Source of the DNA: Ancylostoma caninum
Lineage: Eukaryota; Nematoda; Chromadorea; Rhabditida; Ancylostomatidae
DNA length: 64,000 bases
Direction of reading: 5' to 3'
Assembly (NCBI GenBank): GCA_037903475.1
Contig: JBAJFG010000620.1
Span: forward strand, 558,001-622,000
This document shows positions 1 through 13,215 of the stretch, piece after piece; the stretch's first letter is position 1; every line of letters starts with the position of its first letter. Position numbers and translations under genes: made by a program. The notes below the pieces were generated by a model. That model made no database searches and had not been told where the DNA came from. It saw nothing but the letters and a program-made list of their open reading frames with translations.

Positions 1-1738
1 CAGACACTTCTTGCCTGCTTTCGAATCGTCAAAACAAATGTCCGTGCTCTCTTCTTGATCGGGACTGACATCTGAACAGTCAGGTTGGACCAGGAAATTT
101 GCGCTCACCCTTTGGAAACTATTTTTGTCTCTAGAAGCAAATAATTTCGCGTAACGCAGTAAAATGTCAGTCATGCTGTCGACCAGTTTGCTACACCTTG
201 TAGGAAGTTTCATGACTCTGTCATGATAGGAATGCATAAGTTGGGTCACAACCATATTCCAGCTGATCTCCTTCGAAAACGCACCGTAGGATTCGCCACG
301 TTTGGTCTGACATTGCTTCGTTGAAAACTTGAAAAAGAATTGAAATGGATGAGCTCCGGAAGTCATTCCCACTAAACGTGCTCCAAAGATCCATCAGAGT
401 ATCAACTGAATGGTGACGAAACAACCAGATCCAGGATTAAGGAGTCTCCGTGATAGTGACCAAGTGCAAGCATCTCTTCAGAACTGTTTGTTTTCTTGCC
501 GGCTTCACTCTATACACAGAATTAAGGACCTCCTCAAGAGGAGACAGAAAATTACTAGACTATTGACAAATGTGCATATTGCATAACGACAATTCGTTAT
601 TGTAAGCACCTCCAACTGAAACTAAAAATAAAAAGCAAAGCTTTCCCCAGGGACACGACCTGTTGATCAACTCAGTTCATCTGATGGCAAGATCCTGTCA
701 CAAATTGCTCAGGAGGGCTTTCTTATCCACTTCAACTTGAAATGGGTGAAAGAATGAGTACGTGACTGCTGCCTAATATGGTCATTCACTCATCCAAATT
801 TCCATGGCATTTCGAAAAGGTTAGTGTTAGTTAATGAAAAGACGTGTGACCAAATTAGAGCAGCCGGGATCAAGCGCGATTGAAGAGAACTGCTCTCTCT
901 TAACCATTTTCTCATCTACCTCCTTGTGCAAGCATCGATACAGTTCTTAATTTCTGCTGAAAAAGAAGTAAATGACTTCACTTTTTTCAGCCTATTTATA
1001 TGTTTCTTTAGCTCTGAAGATGTGCAGATTCTGTTCATGGACGGCAGAGCAAGTATTTACGATAGATACTCCACGTTTTGCAAGGTAACTCCTCTCACAT
1101 TGTGCCAAAAATGAGGTACAATTTCATAGCCACACATGTGTAACTGAGGTTGCCCATAGTTAACCTTCTCAACAAATGTTCTCTGGATGACCCCTTATTC
1201 AATCTATTAAACAAAGCGCCGTAAGGGGGCTAGAGCGGTTAGAGATACGGGGCGGCACTCATAGACACCGCAATCTTGAGGCGCAGACTGTGTGGCGAAA
1301 TGGCCGATTTCCATGGACGCAGACACGTTCGCTTCGGGACCCGCAATTTCGTCACTGCTGGCTCTCCCGCATGCACGGGATGGTGATTTCATCACCTTCG
1401 CTGGCGGTCTCACCGCATAGGAGTGAGGGAGTGTTTACGAGCTTTCAGGCTGCACAATGTACGCAGCAGGAAAACCAGCCTTCCACTGTTGCGACGCTTT
1501 GTGCACTCGCAGGAAGAAATGGACGCGTGCTATGAGAGCTGCCGCGTCTCGAAAGCTTCGGGGAGGCTGGACCTACGCGGTCGCCTCAGCCCCTGTTGAA
1601 TTTTCGCGGCGATTGTGTAGTCACAACATTCGTTCGTTACAACATTCGTTCGTTTCGAGAAAGCTTCTGCACTAACAAAGAGTAAAAGCCTCTAAATAGG
1701 AAGGCATGACATTGTATATCCAATCAACTATATACGGA
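1..1738. other. Intergenic, no gene recognised
   Basis: AT-rich DNA with only short unrelated open frames on both strands. A GC-richer patch at about 1207-1600 has an ORF in several frames but no splice-bounded exon that I can recognise. A short tandem duplication (ACAACATTCGTTCGTT, about 1624-1660) lies just before the minisatellite. Nothing else is identifiable. Confidence 0.5.
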
Positions 1739-3360
1739 TGCGGGTCCACCGATGGAGAAAGGGCCCTCCGTGGCCCACTGTGGGGGACGCCGGATACGGG
1801 TCCACCGATGGAGAAAGGGCCCGCCGTGGCCCAGTGCTGGGGAATGCCAGGATACGGGTCCACCGATGAAGAAAGGGCCCACGTGGCCCAATGGTGGGGG
1901 GACAGGGGTCCACCGATGGAGAAAGGGCCCGCCGTGGCCCAGTGCTGTGGGGAACGCCGGGATATGGGTCCACCGATGGAGAAAGGCCCGCGTGGCCCAG
2001 TGGTGCGGGGGACACCGAGATACAGGTCCACCGATGGAGAAAGGGCCCGGTGGCCCAGTGGTGCGGGGAACGCCAGGATACGGGTCCACCGATGAAGAAA
2101 GGGCCACTGTGGCCCAGTGGTGTGGGGGACGCCAGGATACGGGTCCACCGATGGAGAAAGGGCCCGCTGTGGCCCAGTGGTGTGGGGGATGCCAGGATAC
2201 GGGTCCACCGATGAAGAAAGGGCCCGCCGTGACCCAGTTGTGTGAAGGACGTCAGGATACGGGTCCAGCGATGGAGAAAGGGCCCGCCGTGGCCCAGTGG
2301 TGCGGGGGACACCGACAGGTCCACCGATGGAAAGGGCCCACTGTGGCCCAGTGGTGTGGGGGACGCCAGATACGGGTCCACCGATGGAGAAAGGGCCCAC
2401 TGTGGCCCAGTGGTGTGGGGGAGGCCAGGATACGGGTCCACCGATGGAGAAAGGGCCCGCTGTGGCCCAGTGGTGTGGGGGATGCCAGGATACGGGTCCA
2501 CCGATGAAGAAAGGGCCCACTGTGGCCCAGTGGTGTGGGGGACGCCAGGATACGGGTCCACCGATGGAGAAAGGGCCCTTCGTGGCCCAATGGTGCGGCG
2601 GACGCCGAGATACGGGTCCATTGATGGAGAAAGGGCCCGCCGTGACCCTGTTGTGTGAAGGACGTCAGGATACGGGTCCAGCGATGGAGAAAGGGCCCTC
2701 CGTGGCCCAATGGTGCGGCGGACGCCGAGATACGGGTCCATCGATGGAGAAAGGGCCCACTGTGGCCCAGTGGTGCGGGGGATGACAGGATACGGGTCCA
2801 CCGATGGAGAAAGGGCCCACTGTGGCCCAGTGGTGTGGGGGATGCCAGGATACAGGTCCACCGATGGAGGAAGGACCCGTTGTAGCATAATGGTGTGGAG
2901 AACGTCAGGATACGGGTTCACTTTAGTCCGATTGTGTTAAGAATGCCAGGATGCGAACTGGCGCTTAGGGAACGGATCCGGCTTGCCCTAACTGTGAGGA
3001 GGGCGCCAGAACACGGGCGCTCTGATGGAGGAAGGGCCCGCCGTGGCCCAGTAGTATGGATAACACCAGAATACGGGTCCGCTAATATAGGATTGGTCCG
3101 CTGTGACTCAGTAAAGTGGAGAATACCAGGATATGGTTCAGGCCTAACAGTGAAAATGGTGCCAGAATACGGGTCCACCGATGGAGAAAAGCCCGCTGCG
3201 GCCCAGTAGTCTGGAAAACACTCGGATACGATTTCGCCTTGTCCAATAGTGTGGGGAACGGCAGGAGACAGTTCCGCCGATGGAGAACGCGTCTGCGTTA
3301 GCCGGGTAGTGAGGAATACGCACGAATACGCCATACGATGGAGAACGAACTTCTCATGCT
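1739..3360. repeat. 60-bp minisatellite array, about 27 units
   Basis: Tandem repeats of a GC-rich unit of about 60 bp built around GGTCCACCGATGGAGAAAGG, followed by GGCCC, a GTGGCCCAGTGG block and GCCAGGATAC. Units between about 1740 and 2870 are close copies. From about 2880 to 3360 they decay progressively until only the GATACGGGTCC and GGCCCAGTAG words remain. Because 60 is a multiple of three and stops are absent from most frames, long ORFs appear on both strands (up to 397 codons on the minus strand) with a 20-residue period. I regard these as by-products of the repeat rather than genes. Some units are shortened by 1-4 bp, which shifts frames between sub-blocks. Confidence 0.95.
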
Positions 3361-6300
3361 CATACTCAACTCATAAAAGGACTTCATGTTTGGGCCCATT
3401 GGAAGATTGGTTCTGCTTCTTTATAAATTTTCTAGAGATTTGGCAAGTGTGAAGAGTTTGCACATGTCCCAAGTGGCTGCCCCACCCCACTTTCTAGCGT
3501 CCCGAAGGGGCGCTAGTATTCATATACATTGGTAGGGGATTATCGATTCTTTTAATGATGATGATAGAATAATTGAACCTGGTAGCATTTGTAGTTGATT
3601 TCAGGAATGGTGCTCATTCCAAGTAGTAGGTAGTGAGTGTCCATGCGTAACTTCACCTTTTCATCCTTAAATCAAGATCGCCTCCTATAGGCGAAGTTTT
3701 CGAAATCGATAGTATATACAGGGTGGTCCAAAACTACGGAGACTCATCAAAAGATTCGTATCTAACGTTAGAAAGCGAGTTGGAAAATCTGTCTCCAATA
3801 TGGTGTTTTTCCCACACTTGAACAGAATTCATCTGAAAATTCTATGAATTCTGCTATCACCATTGAGAAAAGGGCCGAGGAAATCGGAGTGGATACCTGT
3901 AGTGGCGTGGAGATAGCCTCTCCAGAGACAGCTCCATGCAGTCTCTCCACGCTTCTAGAAGCATTTGCTTCGAGGACAACTATTTTGTGAGAGCAAAATC
4001 AGTTTTTGTCCTTGAATGAATACCGTAAGGAGAAATCTACATGAATGAATGCTGAAAATATTAGTTGTAAGGAAGCGGACACGAGTTCTTTTGCAAGAAC
4101 AGGGCAAAAACATCGGTTTAAGTTGTTTCTGGTCAATTTCCCAATGTTTACATAGTGGAATGGAACTTATTAGGCTCACAAAGTTCAATCTCGAAGTTCT
4201 AAAAAGTGTTTCCACCATTATACAGTTAATTATGGCAATTGGTTTCGGAAAATACGCTCACCCCGCGTCGAACTTCGGCGTATCCGCACGGATTCTTGGA
4301 TCTCATATCCAAGGTAGACGATCTTTCACGATGACTTTAATGTTTTTCTGTATCCCACATTTTGTACTATTCGATGTACTGTTAGTGTCCCTTTTGCAAA
4401 AGTTTAAGCGCTAGCATAACATGCGCGTCTAGACTACACAAAAAATATAAGTGGCTGATAGAACTAGGATCACTGCCTAGCCGTTCCTCAAATTCGTGGT
4501 GTTCAGTGTTATTTTTGAAGATGTTCCAGGATAGAACAGATGAACGTCGAAAGACTGAATGCAAAATGTCAAAACTCGCGATAAGTCGAAAAAACGTGCA
4601 TCGCACCCTTGTCTCCGTTGTTTCGGACCAGCACTACTTAAAGAATTGAATAATCTTATGACGTTGGTGTCTTTGAATTTAAACCAGTAAATGGCGGAAA
4701 ATTTCCAACCAACAAGTTAACTGCTTGGAGAAAAGAGGAATCATTTCCATTTTCGCTTTTTTTGCGTGCAAACGATATGTTGTTTTTTTCTCTCCAAAAC
4801 TCAGAAGCCGCACTGATCGGGTTGTGGACGACGCTATGGAAGAAGAGCTGACGGGACAACAAGCGTTCTTTGACGGAATCGAGACTGTCTATCCGTAACG
4901 GTAGATCACTCATTGCGCGTTTGACTACTGACGTCCACAGCCACTGCATCGCGTTCCACAGCCTCCCTACGACTGTATCAGAGCCGAACTCCTACAAACA
5001 CAGCCGTGTTGATACACACAGATCGTCTATGTACATACACTCTACGGTCGATTTGCTCCAAGTGCCTACGTCGATCAACCACAGTTCCATTGATTTCTGC
5101 CCAGCAGGACCTCGCTCTCTCGGATCGGGAGGTCTGCGGTCGATATGTCAAGTGCTGCTTATTGCGATTATTTGTTTTCAGAGCTTTGAGCCCATGGCCC
5201 GATCGCGTCACTTTAGACCGACCGTCGCCCGCTTAGCCTCGCGCACTTCGCCGCCTCATATCATCTTTCATCCGTAGGAAATTTCCCAAACTTGAGCAGA
5301 TCTGTCAACGATAGTTGTCCTTACTGTTGTCGCACGGTCGCTTCTTGTTCCCTCTTGTTCCCTGCAGATCCCCTATCCATAAAGAGACGCTGGTACAGTG
5401 TTCGTTACCATAATTTTGGCGCACGGGTTCAGGGGACTCGTTCCATTTGCGATTTTCTTTCTATTGCTGGCTACTTGTGGTAAAGGATGCAAGGATGTTC
5501 TACTACAGGTTTCGCTCCGATCGTAAGTTCTCGTTAGCTTTCCAGCACTCCTCACCACATATCACTAAGCTTTGTCGAGGCATCTTCTGAGCCTGTGCCA
5601 TTTTTGATTTTTTTTTGTCAGAGCTTTGTCCGAGTCGTTATATGGCACGATTTAAGCTTTTTTCACAGCAAATTCTCACCATAAGTGAATTTTTTAATGA
5701 GTATTGTCTCTATCGACAGAAAAACGATTGCAAATGTCAGGTTTGGCAGCTGAACGCCAATGGTTTGCAAAATTAACATCGTGCTGGTGTTTTGCACATG
5801 AAATGACTGTTTTTTTAATGAAACTCCAGCTGAAAAATTGAGCCTGCCACATGGGAAGATGGATTGGAGGCAACGGCCTAGTGCAGACAAGCACAAGAAA
5901 GCACGAAATAATCCACTTAGTTCACTTTTTGATTTTGAACGCTATGCATGTTTCAGCAGTAGGGGTGCGCCAGAATTTTGCACACTACATCAAAGCTAGA
6001 GGTTAGTTCTGGTGTTGTTCTAAATTGCCCTGGTCTCTCCTGCTTAAACTCTTCAAGAATCATATTTTCAAAACCTTCAATTCGTGGTTGGGTAGCACGG
6101 AAGAAGATCATAAGCTGAAAAGCTGCAATGAAGCTATGAACGTCAGGTTGAATCCATTACACTAACGGTTTGACAATGATGCTATACTAGAATTCAGCGA
6201 TACGTACCCGCTTCCCGTACGTACGCCTCTTGACTCTCTGGTTGTCTTCGGATCCTCACTACCAACTGATGGCAGCGTTCTCAATCTCAGACAAACTCTC

Positions 6301-8504
6301 GAAAGGACCGCAGCAGAATGAGATCACGATAATTTGGTTAAGGAGCGAAAGACGCCGAGTTAAAAAGGTTCGGAAGGACCTCAGCGGAATGTTTTGTGCT
6401 GCGGTCTTTCCGCTTCCTGCTGGACGAAAGGACCGCAACAGGATAGACTTCTTTAGAGAACGGTTTGCGAAGTCCGCAACAGCTGTCACAAACGCAGCAG
6501 AAAGTTCAGAGAACAGCAGATCACCCTTCGGTTCTCCCGGTTCCTGCAGCGGTCCTTCCAGAAATTTGTCTGAGTTCTTGTTTGGCACAACACGTCTTCC
6601 CACTGGAGTCTCCCATAGATGTTAAACCATGAAAAGAAATGAGAGAAAATCGGTCTCTGGTTTAGCAAGCGGAAGGTTTCCAGTGTATCTATTCTTTATT
6701 CATTCTCTTCGCAACGGTGTGATTATTACAGATCTTTTCTTGAAGAGTTGAACAGTTCTAGTAATATTTCCATCTATTTACGCTCACTGTTCATTCCCAT
6801 TCTCCTTGTTTTCTTTTTTTTTAAATCTCAGGTTCGCTGTGTCGTCAACTCGTGTTGTCTGCTCTGGAGTTCGTCCTTCCAATATTTTTCGATTTGTGTT
6901 GTGTTCACCTTACAGACTATACAGTTTGGGGATCCTCGCAAAAGCTCCGGAATTATCCTGGCGTCGTGAAGTTGAGAGTGGACGGGTATTAAACCCACTA
7001 AGATACAGTAGTATCTGTTCAACCTTACCTACCTTGTCGAGTCTTGCGCACAGGAATTTCAGGCTCACATATGCGAGCATTTTGCTTTGAACTCCACGTT
7101 TAACCCTTGTGCACCTGCCCTCTGTGAGAACGTGGATTTCCTTTTAAGACGCGCCAAAGCACCCATAAGTCAAAACCCCGTGAGAAACAGATGCTTCCAG
7201 ATGCCTTGTTCTTCCTTAATGGACTTTGGAGGGGGCACAGGGAGTACCCCTGGGCAAGAAGCTCAGTTCGAGGCGCTGCAACTCGAAGACGAGGATAAAC
7301 GTTCGATTGCCCCGCTGAGCAAACCAAGCTCCAACCCATCTCCCTGGAGTGGGTAAATTGGTGGCAAATTATCTCCAGCCTCGAGGTCGACAACGCCTCG
7401 TGATTGACATCCAACTTTTGACCTTCTGGGCCATTTCTAAAATCCAACTGGAAATGGAGCAAATGAAGAGTTAGGTTTTTTGAGAGACCTTTTTTGTGTT
7501 CACGGTCGTCTATTTCTCTATGCCACGAAATTTCACTGGCATTCCCTCTTAAGTGAGGACTGGAAAGGGTCCAGATTTCTCCAAGACAATAACTGAATGG
7601 ATAAATAAGCCCACATCACCGAATATGCTAACTTTCCAGAAGAACAGTGAATTCTGACTGTTAGGAGCAATAAATTTCTGGTATATGTTATTCATAAACA
7701 AGATAACGTACATAAATAGACTAAATTCGTGAATTTTGCTGTCATTCTTCAGTGGAGAGCAGATCTGCGTCACAATGTGCGTCACCAAATTTCTTTCGCC
7801 CTAGTGAAACGACGGAAATGACGGGGAAATGAAGCTCACCGTCACCGTCACCTTCAATGAATGTCGCGTCAACAGATTGCTGCTTCAGCTAAAAGTTACT
7901 CTACGCAAAAAAAATCCTGAAAGTTATTATATTTGGAACAGTATGAAAAAGACCTCTTTTCTCTGGAAGCTAGATTTCCTACATACGTTATCTCTTGCAA
8001 TTCTACGGCATCAACTTGGAAGACTACGAACAAAAGAAGCTAAAATACAGCTTCAGAAGTGGCGTCTAATATGTTTATGACCGAACGGAAGTCGAACAAC
8101 TCAATTATAATAATTTGGTTGTCAATTCAGAACCCGTCCGAAAAACTTCCATTGTCGTAAAAAGGAAGAGCGCTCAACCTCTTCTCATTAGTGCTCAACC
8201 TCTTCTTTCTCATCATCATAAGTTTTACTCTTCCACTTTTTCAGAAATGCGAAATTCCAATTCATCCAGAAGCGCATTTTCGAGCTCGAACATGTCTAAT
8301 CTACTACTCAGTCCTAATCACAGTGCCTTCATAGACATAGAATGTCGCTGTTTTCTTTTTCAGGATTTGTATATAAACATGGGCTGAAATGCGCCATAGC
8401 CATAAGTGAATACAATGGGATAGAAAAACTTCCGTTTAAGCTTATTGTGGCTTCTCATTTGTGCTGCTGCCTTTTAATAATTGATTTTAATTATTCAATT
8501 CCAG

Positions 8505-8835
8505 CTAGGTACATGCCTTTATGCTGTCAGTTTTGTCCGTGAAATTGTCTCCGTCTGCGTTCACAATATGAGAAGTGGCGAAGCTCCCGGGAAGCTTCTG
8601 TACTCCCCGCACATCCCTAGGGACAGAGCTTATAGGGAAAATGTGATAGATTTCACCACTTCTATCAAACCTGTCGCTGCAGGTCAATCATGGCGTATCA
8701 ATCATGCAAAATATGTCTACTTCTGCGTAGAAAATTCGCCATTTTTCAAAGGTATGGGAGCAAAAACTTTCAATGAAACGTTTGTGAATCACCCTGCAGA
8801 AGTCCCTTTCGACGCTACTGCCTCCCCCCCCCCAG
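8505..8835 (+). CDS. Candidate internal exon, unrecognised
   Basis: A 331-nt segment is open throughout in one frame. It lies between an acceptor-like TTCAATTCCAG and a donor-like CAG|GTAATT. The predicted peptide has no low-complexity character except a final proline run and includes the stretch SWRINHAKYVYFCVENSPFF. I do not recognise a family and found no neighbouring exon that joins it in phase. The poly-C tract before 8835 could equally be an acceptor for a downstream exon. It may be a chance ORF. Confidence 0.18.
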
Positions 8836-9378
8836 GTAATTCAAGACAGGTGAAATCATAATGACCGTCTATGTATAATCTGGTTCGTACTGTTAGAGTG
8901 AGGTTTGAGTTCTGGTCGACAGTGGGGCTCGAGTAAGATTTCTGGAATGTTGTGTCCCCTAAACAAGAGTCCAGAATGGTAGGGCATCCTGAGAACTATT
9001 TCCGCCACTTGCTGCGACGAATTCTCAGATGAGCAGTATCAAACTACTTGAAACTTTTCCACCCTGGATCCGGCGGTATTTTGGGAACGATCACGAACTG
9101 CCGTCAATACGACGAGTTGCAAAGAAAGTGGGGAGGGCCTGGATAAGCCTAGAAGGACCATGCAATCGAATATTATGAGAAAAGAAGCATTTACCGTCCA
9201 AAAAACAACACGACACTCTTGATGGCTCACTGTCAAGGTGCAGTTAGCGTTTTTTGTACGATTTGAGCGTCCTGCTTCTGTAGAGGCAAAATATCGCGAA
9301 AACATGAAGGAAACGCCTTTAACAGAGTTGATCACACATCCCATCTTGACTTCCCCATTAATCTTAATGCGCAGACGT

Positions 9379-9415
9379 CGAGGTCTGCACGTGCACTTGG
9401 CACGTGCGAACCTCG
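9379..9415. repeat. Short imperfect hairpin
   Basis: CGAGGTCTGCACGTGC and GCACGTGCGAACCTCG form 16-bp arms with two mismatches around a 5-nt loop. The core CACGTGC is an E-box-like palindrome on both arms. There is no evidence of transcription. Confidence 0.6.
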
Positions 9416-10350
9416 ATGCTTCTTGCCAATTTTGGTCGTTGTGGCAAAAGCGCCATTTTATCCAAATTTGGACGTCGAAGGGTAAACACCAGTGCAAGGC
9501 GAAGCAAAGTCATTAGGAGGGGCGATGGCAGGACAAAATCGGGGATGAACTACAGGTGTATGTGAAACATGCGCCATTATCCTTTGTCTTGCGTCGACTT
9601 AGAACGGTGAAAGCTAAGTGCAGTACATCCGAACTGCTGGCCTCCAACAAAACTGTTTGTTTTGCATAACGGAGTCTCAACTCGCCGCACGACTTAGGCG
9701 GTGATGAGCTCTCAGCAAATTGGAAAGCACATCGCTTCTGAGAACTTCGTTTCCATCACCACCAGAGCTGCGTAAACTTTGCCTGTAAGTGCACTGATTC
9801 GTCGTACACACTCGGGAATCACTCAAGACTGGCCCAATTGGAAAGAGCAGTCGAATTCTGCAGCCAAACTACCTGATGTGATCCGTTTGCGATCTAAAAG
9901 GAACTATCTTGTCAGAAGCGCACATGGTCGCAAAATTTCGCCTTAGAGATTTATTCCGCTGGAAATTACAATTGAAAACCAACTCAAACTATAACGACTA
10001 CATAACTATTAGGTCGTCAAATACGTATGAGCATTTTTTGTAATCCGTTTGTATTCCCACGCCTATGTGATAATTGGCCGAGCTGTTACAGTCCTTGGAG
10101 AGCACTTTTCATCTTTTGAAACGGACATTTCCATCAAATCCAACTTCGAAAAAGTTAATTCCATTTGAATTTCCTGCATCGGAAATAGGAATGCTAAGCT
10201 AAAAATTAGGTCAAGGGCTTGCATCCTGTATGACGAGCTAGCTATTGCCGACGAGGCAGTTCAAGGTTATTTGCGGTTGCCCAAAGATGTCCTGGAAAAA
10301 GCGAGTGGGCTAAGCTCAACTACATAACTACATAATACAATTGTGGAGAT

Positions 10351-10424
10351 TACCTGCATTGGTCGGGTTACCACAGTCATCCCTCACTACCTGCATTGGT
10401 CTGGTTACCCCAGTCATCCCTCAT
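10351..10424. repeat. 37-bp tandem duplication
   Basis: Two adjacent copies of a 37-bp word starting TACCTGCATTGGTC and ending CAGTCATCCCTCAC differ by only a few bases. This is a small local duplication of no evident function. Confidence 0.85.
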
Positions 10425-10574
10425 CCACATCACGGGTCTCCATCCGCCGTCAACCACTCCCCTCTCATAAAACTTTACAATTAAAAAGGGGCATTTTACT
10501 TGAAAAACTAATATGTATACGTAGAGGTGGCGCTGGAACCTGGATACATTTAGATTGCACCCATATATAATAGT

Positions 10575-10711
10575 TTGTTTTATAGTTAGTACCGAACAAC
10601 TTTAGTGGCTTTGTTTTTTCTGAACTCGATTATTCTATTTTGAACAACAAGGAAGTCCGAAAATTAAAAAGGGGGCAATATCGGATGAAAAGGACTGTGG
10701 AGCCTTCTAGC
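10575..10711 (+). repeat. 137-bp dispersed repeat, copy A
   Basis: Starts TTGTTTTATAGTTAGTACCG and ends GGAGCCTTCTAGC. A second copy of exactly the same length in the same orientation lies at 13072-13208, with about three mismatches over 137 bp. Such identity in otherwise diverged DNA suggests a recent mobile element or a segmental duplication. No coding potential was recognised. Confidence 0.92.
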
Positions 10712-13071
10712 TGTGCGAACATCGGTTTTTTTTTCTCTTCGAGTTTCCAAATGATTGCTTGATTGCATTCAAGTTATTCGTTCCTAAACATAAGTAACTC
10801 GTTGAGAAATCACACATCTTTGGGGCCCTTCCTGGGAGGTATGGGAGGTTCTAGTGTGCATTCTCTCGTGTTATTGCGTGACAGTGGCTCTCAGACTCTC
10901 TCTCACTCTTTTTCTCGAATAATCGAAAGTTCGAATGGCTCCAGGACTCGTTAATTCGGCTAACTAATTTACTAGTTTTTACTCGACTGAAGGTGTAGTT
11001 TAACATTTTGAAACGAAGTTTATACAACATCTCTTGCTGAGTCACCTTCAAAGGCCCAATTCGATGTTGTTTACGAAACGGAATTTATTTATTTATTTGT
11101 TTATTTGTAATACATACGCCAAGTACATAGTGGTGCGTAATAACCAATTCAACATAGTACAGTCAAAAGCAATGAAAATAAAGGAGTAAATAGAGGTGAA
11201 ATAGAAGAATCTTAAAGAAATAGGCCACAAGCTTCAATGACTGTGCTGCAATTCGGCCTTCTATATTTATTCATTTGAATACGCCGATGTTTATTTGGTT
11301 TCGTCAAAAGGGGGTTTTGTTTACTTACTTATGTTACCAATCAGAAAAGGTGAGGTGCCGCTTTGAAAATGGGTAGTACAACTTCGAATTGATCATAAAA
11401 TAAATGGATGAAATATTGTTGACCGCCCAAAGAGCACCACAGCCGGATTCCTCCACGTGTATGGAGCCAGCGAACTTACGAGCGGAAGTTACCTGACTAT
11501 AACCTCCAGCTGGAAAAGTTGATATTCTTCGAATGGGCCCAAGAATCCACAACAATGATTGAGCAGCTGACAACGACTACAATATCGATCACGGTTCAGA
11601 GGGAAGAAGTCATTGGAAGTACTAACGGAGGAGACAGGGGAAAAGTTAAGGTACACTTCTAGTGAGTGGAAAACATGTTAGATGAAGCCCTCCATCATAT
11701 GGCGGGACTGCTAACAGAGTAGGACTTAGGGTGTGACAGACGTATGTCACGATTCCTTTCATGGGCTCAACCCTTGCACTTTCATCATTCACACTGTAGA
11801 GATGCAGTTCTGAGAAGCATCTACTCAGATTTGTGGATGGCGTTATTTGGTCCGTCGGCTCGTTTGCGGATCACCGGCCAAACAAGTAAGATACGCGCAT
11901 GTGCTTGTGTTTACGTAGAAGCCAGTTGTGTGCGAAAACAACACACTTCACGAAACAATTGGGAGAATAGCAGATTGCTTTTGAAATGACGTAGTCCGTG
12001 GAACTACATAGAAGTCATTCATTCCGAAATATTTATGAGGGTAATAAAGGATTTCCTCCATGGAGCTATGTGGGGGGCCAAGCACGCTACAAGCTGCCGC
12101 TGCCAGCCGGTCGATGAACTTGAGCAGCAGAAGATATTATGAGAATTTGAAGCAAAAAACTGCTGACGGAGCCACTACTCATCACCCGCGCCCTCGCCTC
12201 TCTTGCAATTTCCGGCAGAGACCTTAACTTACCCAAAAAAGTGTGTACTTTAGAGAGAGTAGCAACTCACTGGCCGCACGACTACGATGGAGAAGATATG
12301 GGAAGTTGTGGGAAGCTCCACAGCAGTCTCATCCAGAACCCTGTGTTGAAGGGATTTGGCTACAAATTGCAGTGCCGTCCGAGCTCTCCGCCCGTCCGGC
12401 CACCTTTGCACGAGTCTCGCAGTCCTCAGTTTTGTTTATGTCTTCGTTTGCTCTGATCCGTTCCGTCCTTCGCGGCACAAACACGATTTCCGTGGCTGTG
12501 AAAATTTCACAAAACACACTCGGCGAAGTTCTCTTAGTGGCTGGCGTCGTCGTCGTGCCGTCCACTCTCGCTATTTCTGGAACTCTCGTTCTGTCCGTTT
12601 TCCCCCTCCTCCTGTGAGTGCTACCATCATGGGATTATCCATCGCTGCTAATCACTCGCAGCGATGTAGGGATTCACACCAAGTCAGTCACTCGACGATG
12701 CGACATTCCCCTCTCCACTTCAGGCCCCACGAAATGCCGAGATCAGCTCCGGCGTCGCGTCACGCGAGCTTTCGCCATTCCGCATTTCCTGTTCGGATTC
12801 ATAGCGGATATCCAGTGTTTGTCCTGCTCGAATTTCGTCTCTCATTCGAGCTTTTTCTGGGTGATTTCTCGACCCCTTCGCATCTGATTCGCATTTCAGA
12901 GCCTCAATTAGAGTAGAAGAAAAAGTTCTGGCGCTGATGTGAGAATATTGAAGTAGTCAAGCATGAAATTTTCTTTCTTATACGTTTACACGCTTTCTTG
13001 CATCATTCCTAACCTGAGCACTGAAATAATCCTTTTTTTGTACTCATGAATATAGAAGGGTGGCGAACAAC
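10712..13071. other. DNA between the two 137-bp repeats; GC-richer open patch
   Basis: No recognised gene. The patch at about 12,240-12,915 is richer in C and G and unusually poor in stops in two plus-strand frames (124 and 186 codons). Neither peptide resembles a family I know, and the two frames overlap. It may be an unannotated promoter or first exon region, or a compositional artefact. Confidence 0.35.
11084..11108 (-). repeat. TTTA/TTTG short tandem repeat, possible retroelement tail
   Basis: A run of TTTATTTATTTATTTG type, next to a GTGGTGCGTAATA-like word that loosely resembles the flanks of the other (AAAT)n runs in this window. Read on the minus strand it is an A-rich tail. Assignment as the 3' end of a retroelement is an inference. 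Confidence 0.4.
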
Positions 13072-13208
13072 TTGTTTTATAGTTAGTACCGAACAACTTT
13101 AGTGGCTTTGTTTTTTCTGAACTCGATTATTCTATTTTGAACAACAAGGAAGTCCGAAAGTTAAAAAGGGGGCAATACTGGATGAAAAGGACTGTGGAGC
13201 CTTCTAGC
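13072..13208 (+). repeat. 137-bp dispersed repeat, copy B
   Basis: Second copy of the repeat at 10575-10711, in the same orientation and of the same length, with about three substitutions (for example CGAAAGTTAAAA versus CGAAAATTAAAA). It is followed eight bases later by a perfect 18-bp hairpin that copy A lacks. Confidence 0.92.
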
Positions 13209-13215
13209 AGAACAA

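Larger units (their letters stand above)
3361..10350. other. Intergenic, no convincing gene
   Basis: About 7 kb of AT-rich DNA. Only isolated short ORFs are present and no family-level similarity was recognised. One splice-bounded open segment (8505-8835) and one hairpin (9379-9415) are listed separately. Some of this stretch may be old unrecognised repeat. Confidence 0.5.

Noticed and set aside
1672..2921. Long ORFs (282, 397, 251, 162 codons) on both strands of the minisatellite
   Set aside because: The 60-bp period is a multiple of three, so open frames repeat automatically in several frames. Frames shift at shortened units, and no start or splice context distinguishes one frame.
9039..9497. 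152-codon minus-strand ORF
   Set aside because: No domain, no splice sites, no codon pattern, and a plus-strand ORF overlaps it.
12356..12916. 186-codon plus-strand ORF
   Set aside because: It is arginine/serine/histidine-rich, overlaps a second 124-codon ORF in another frame, and has no recognised family or splice context. It is best explained by GC-rich composition.
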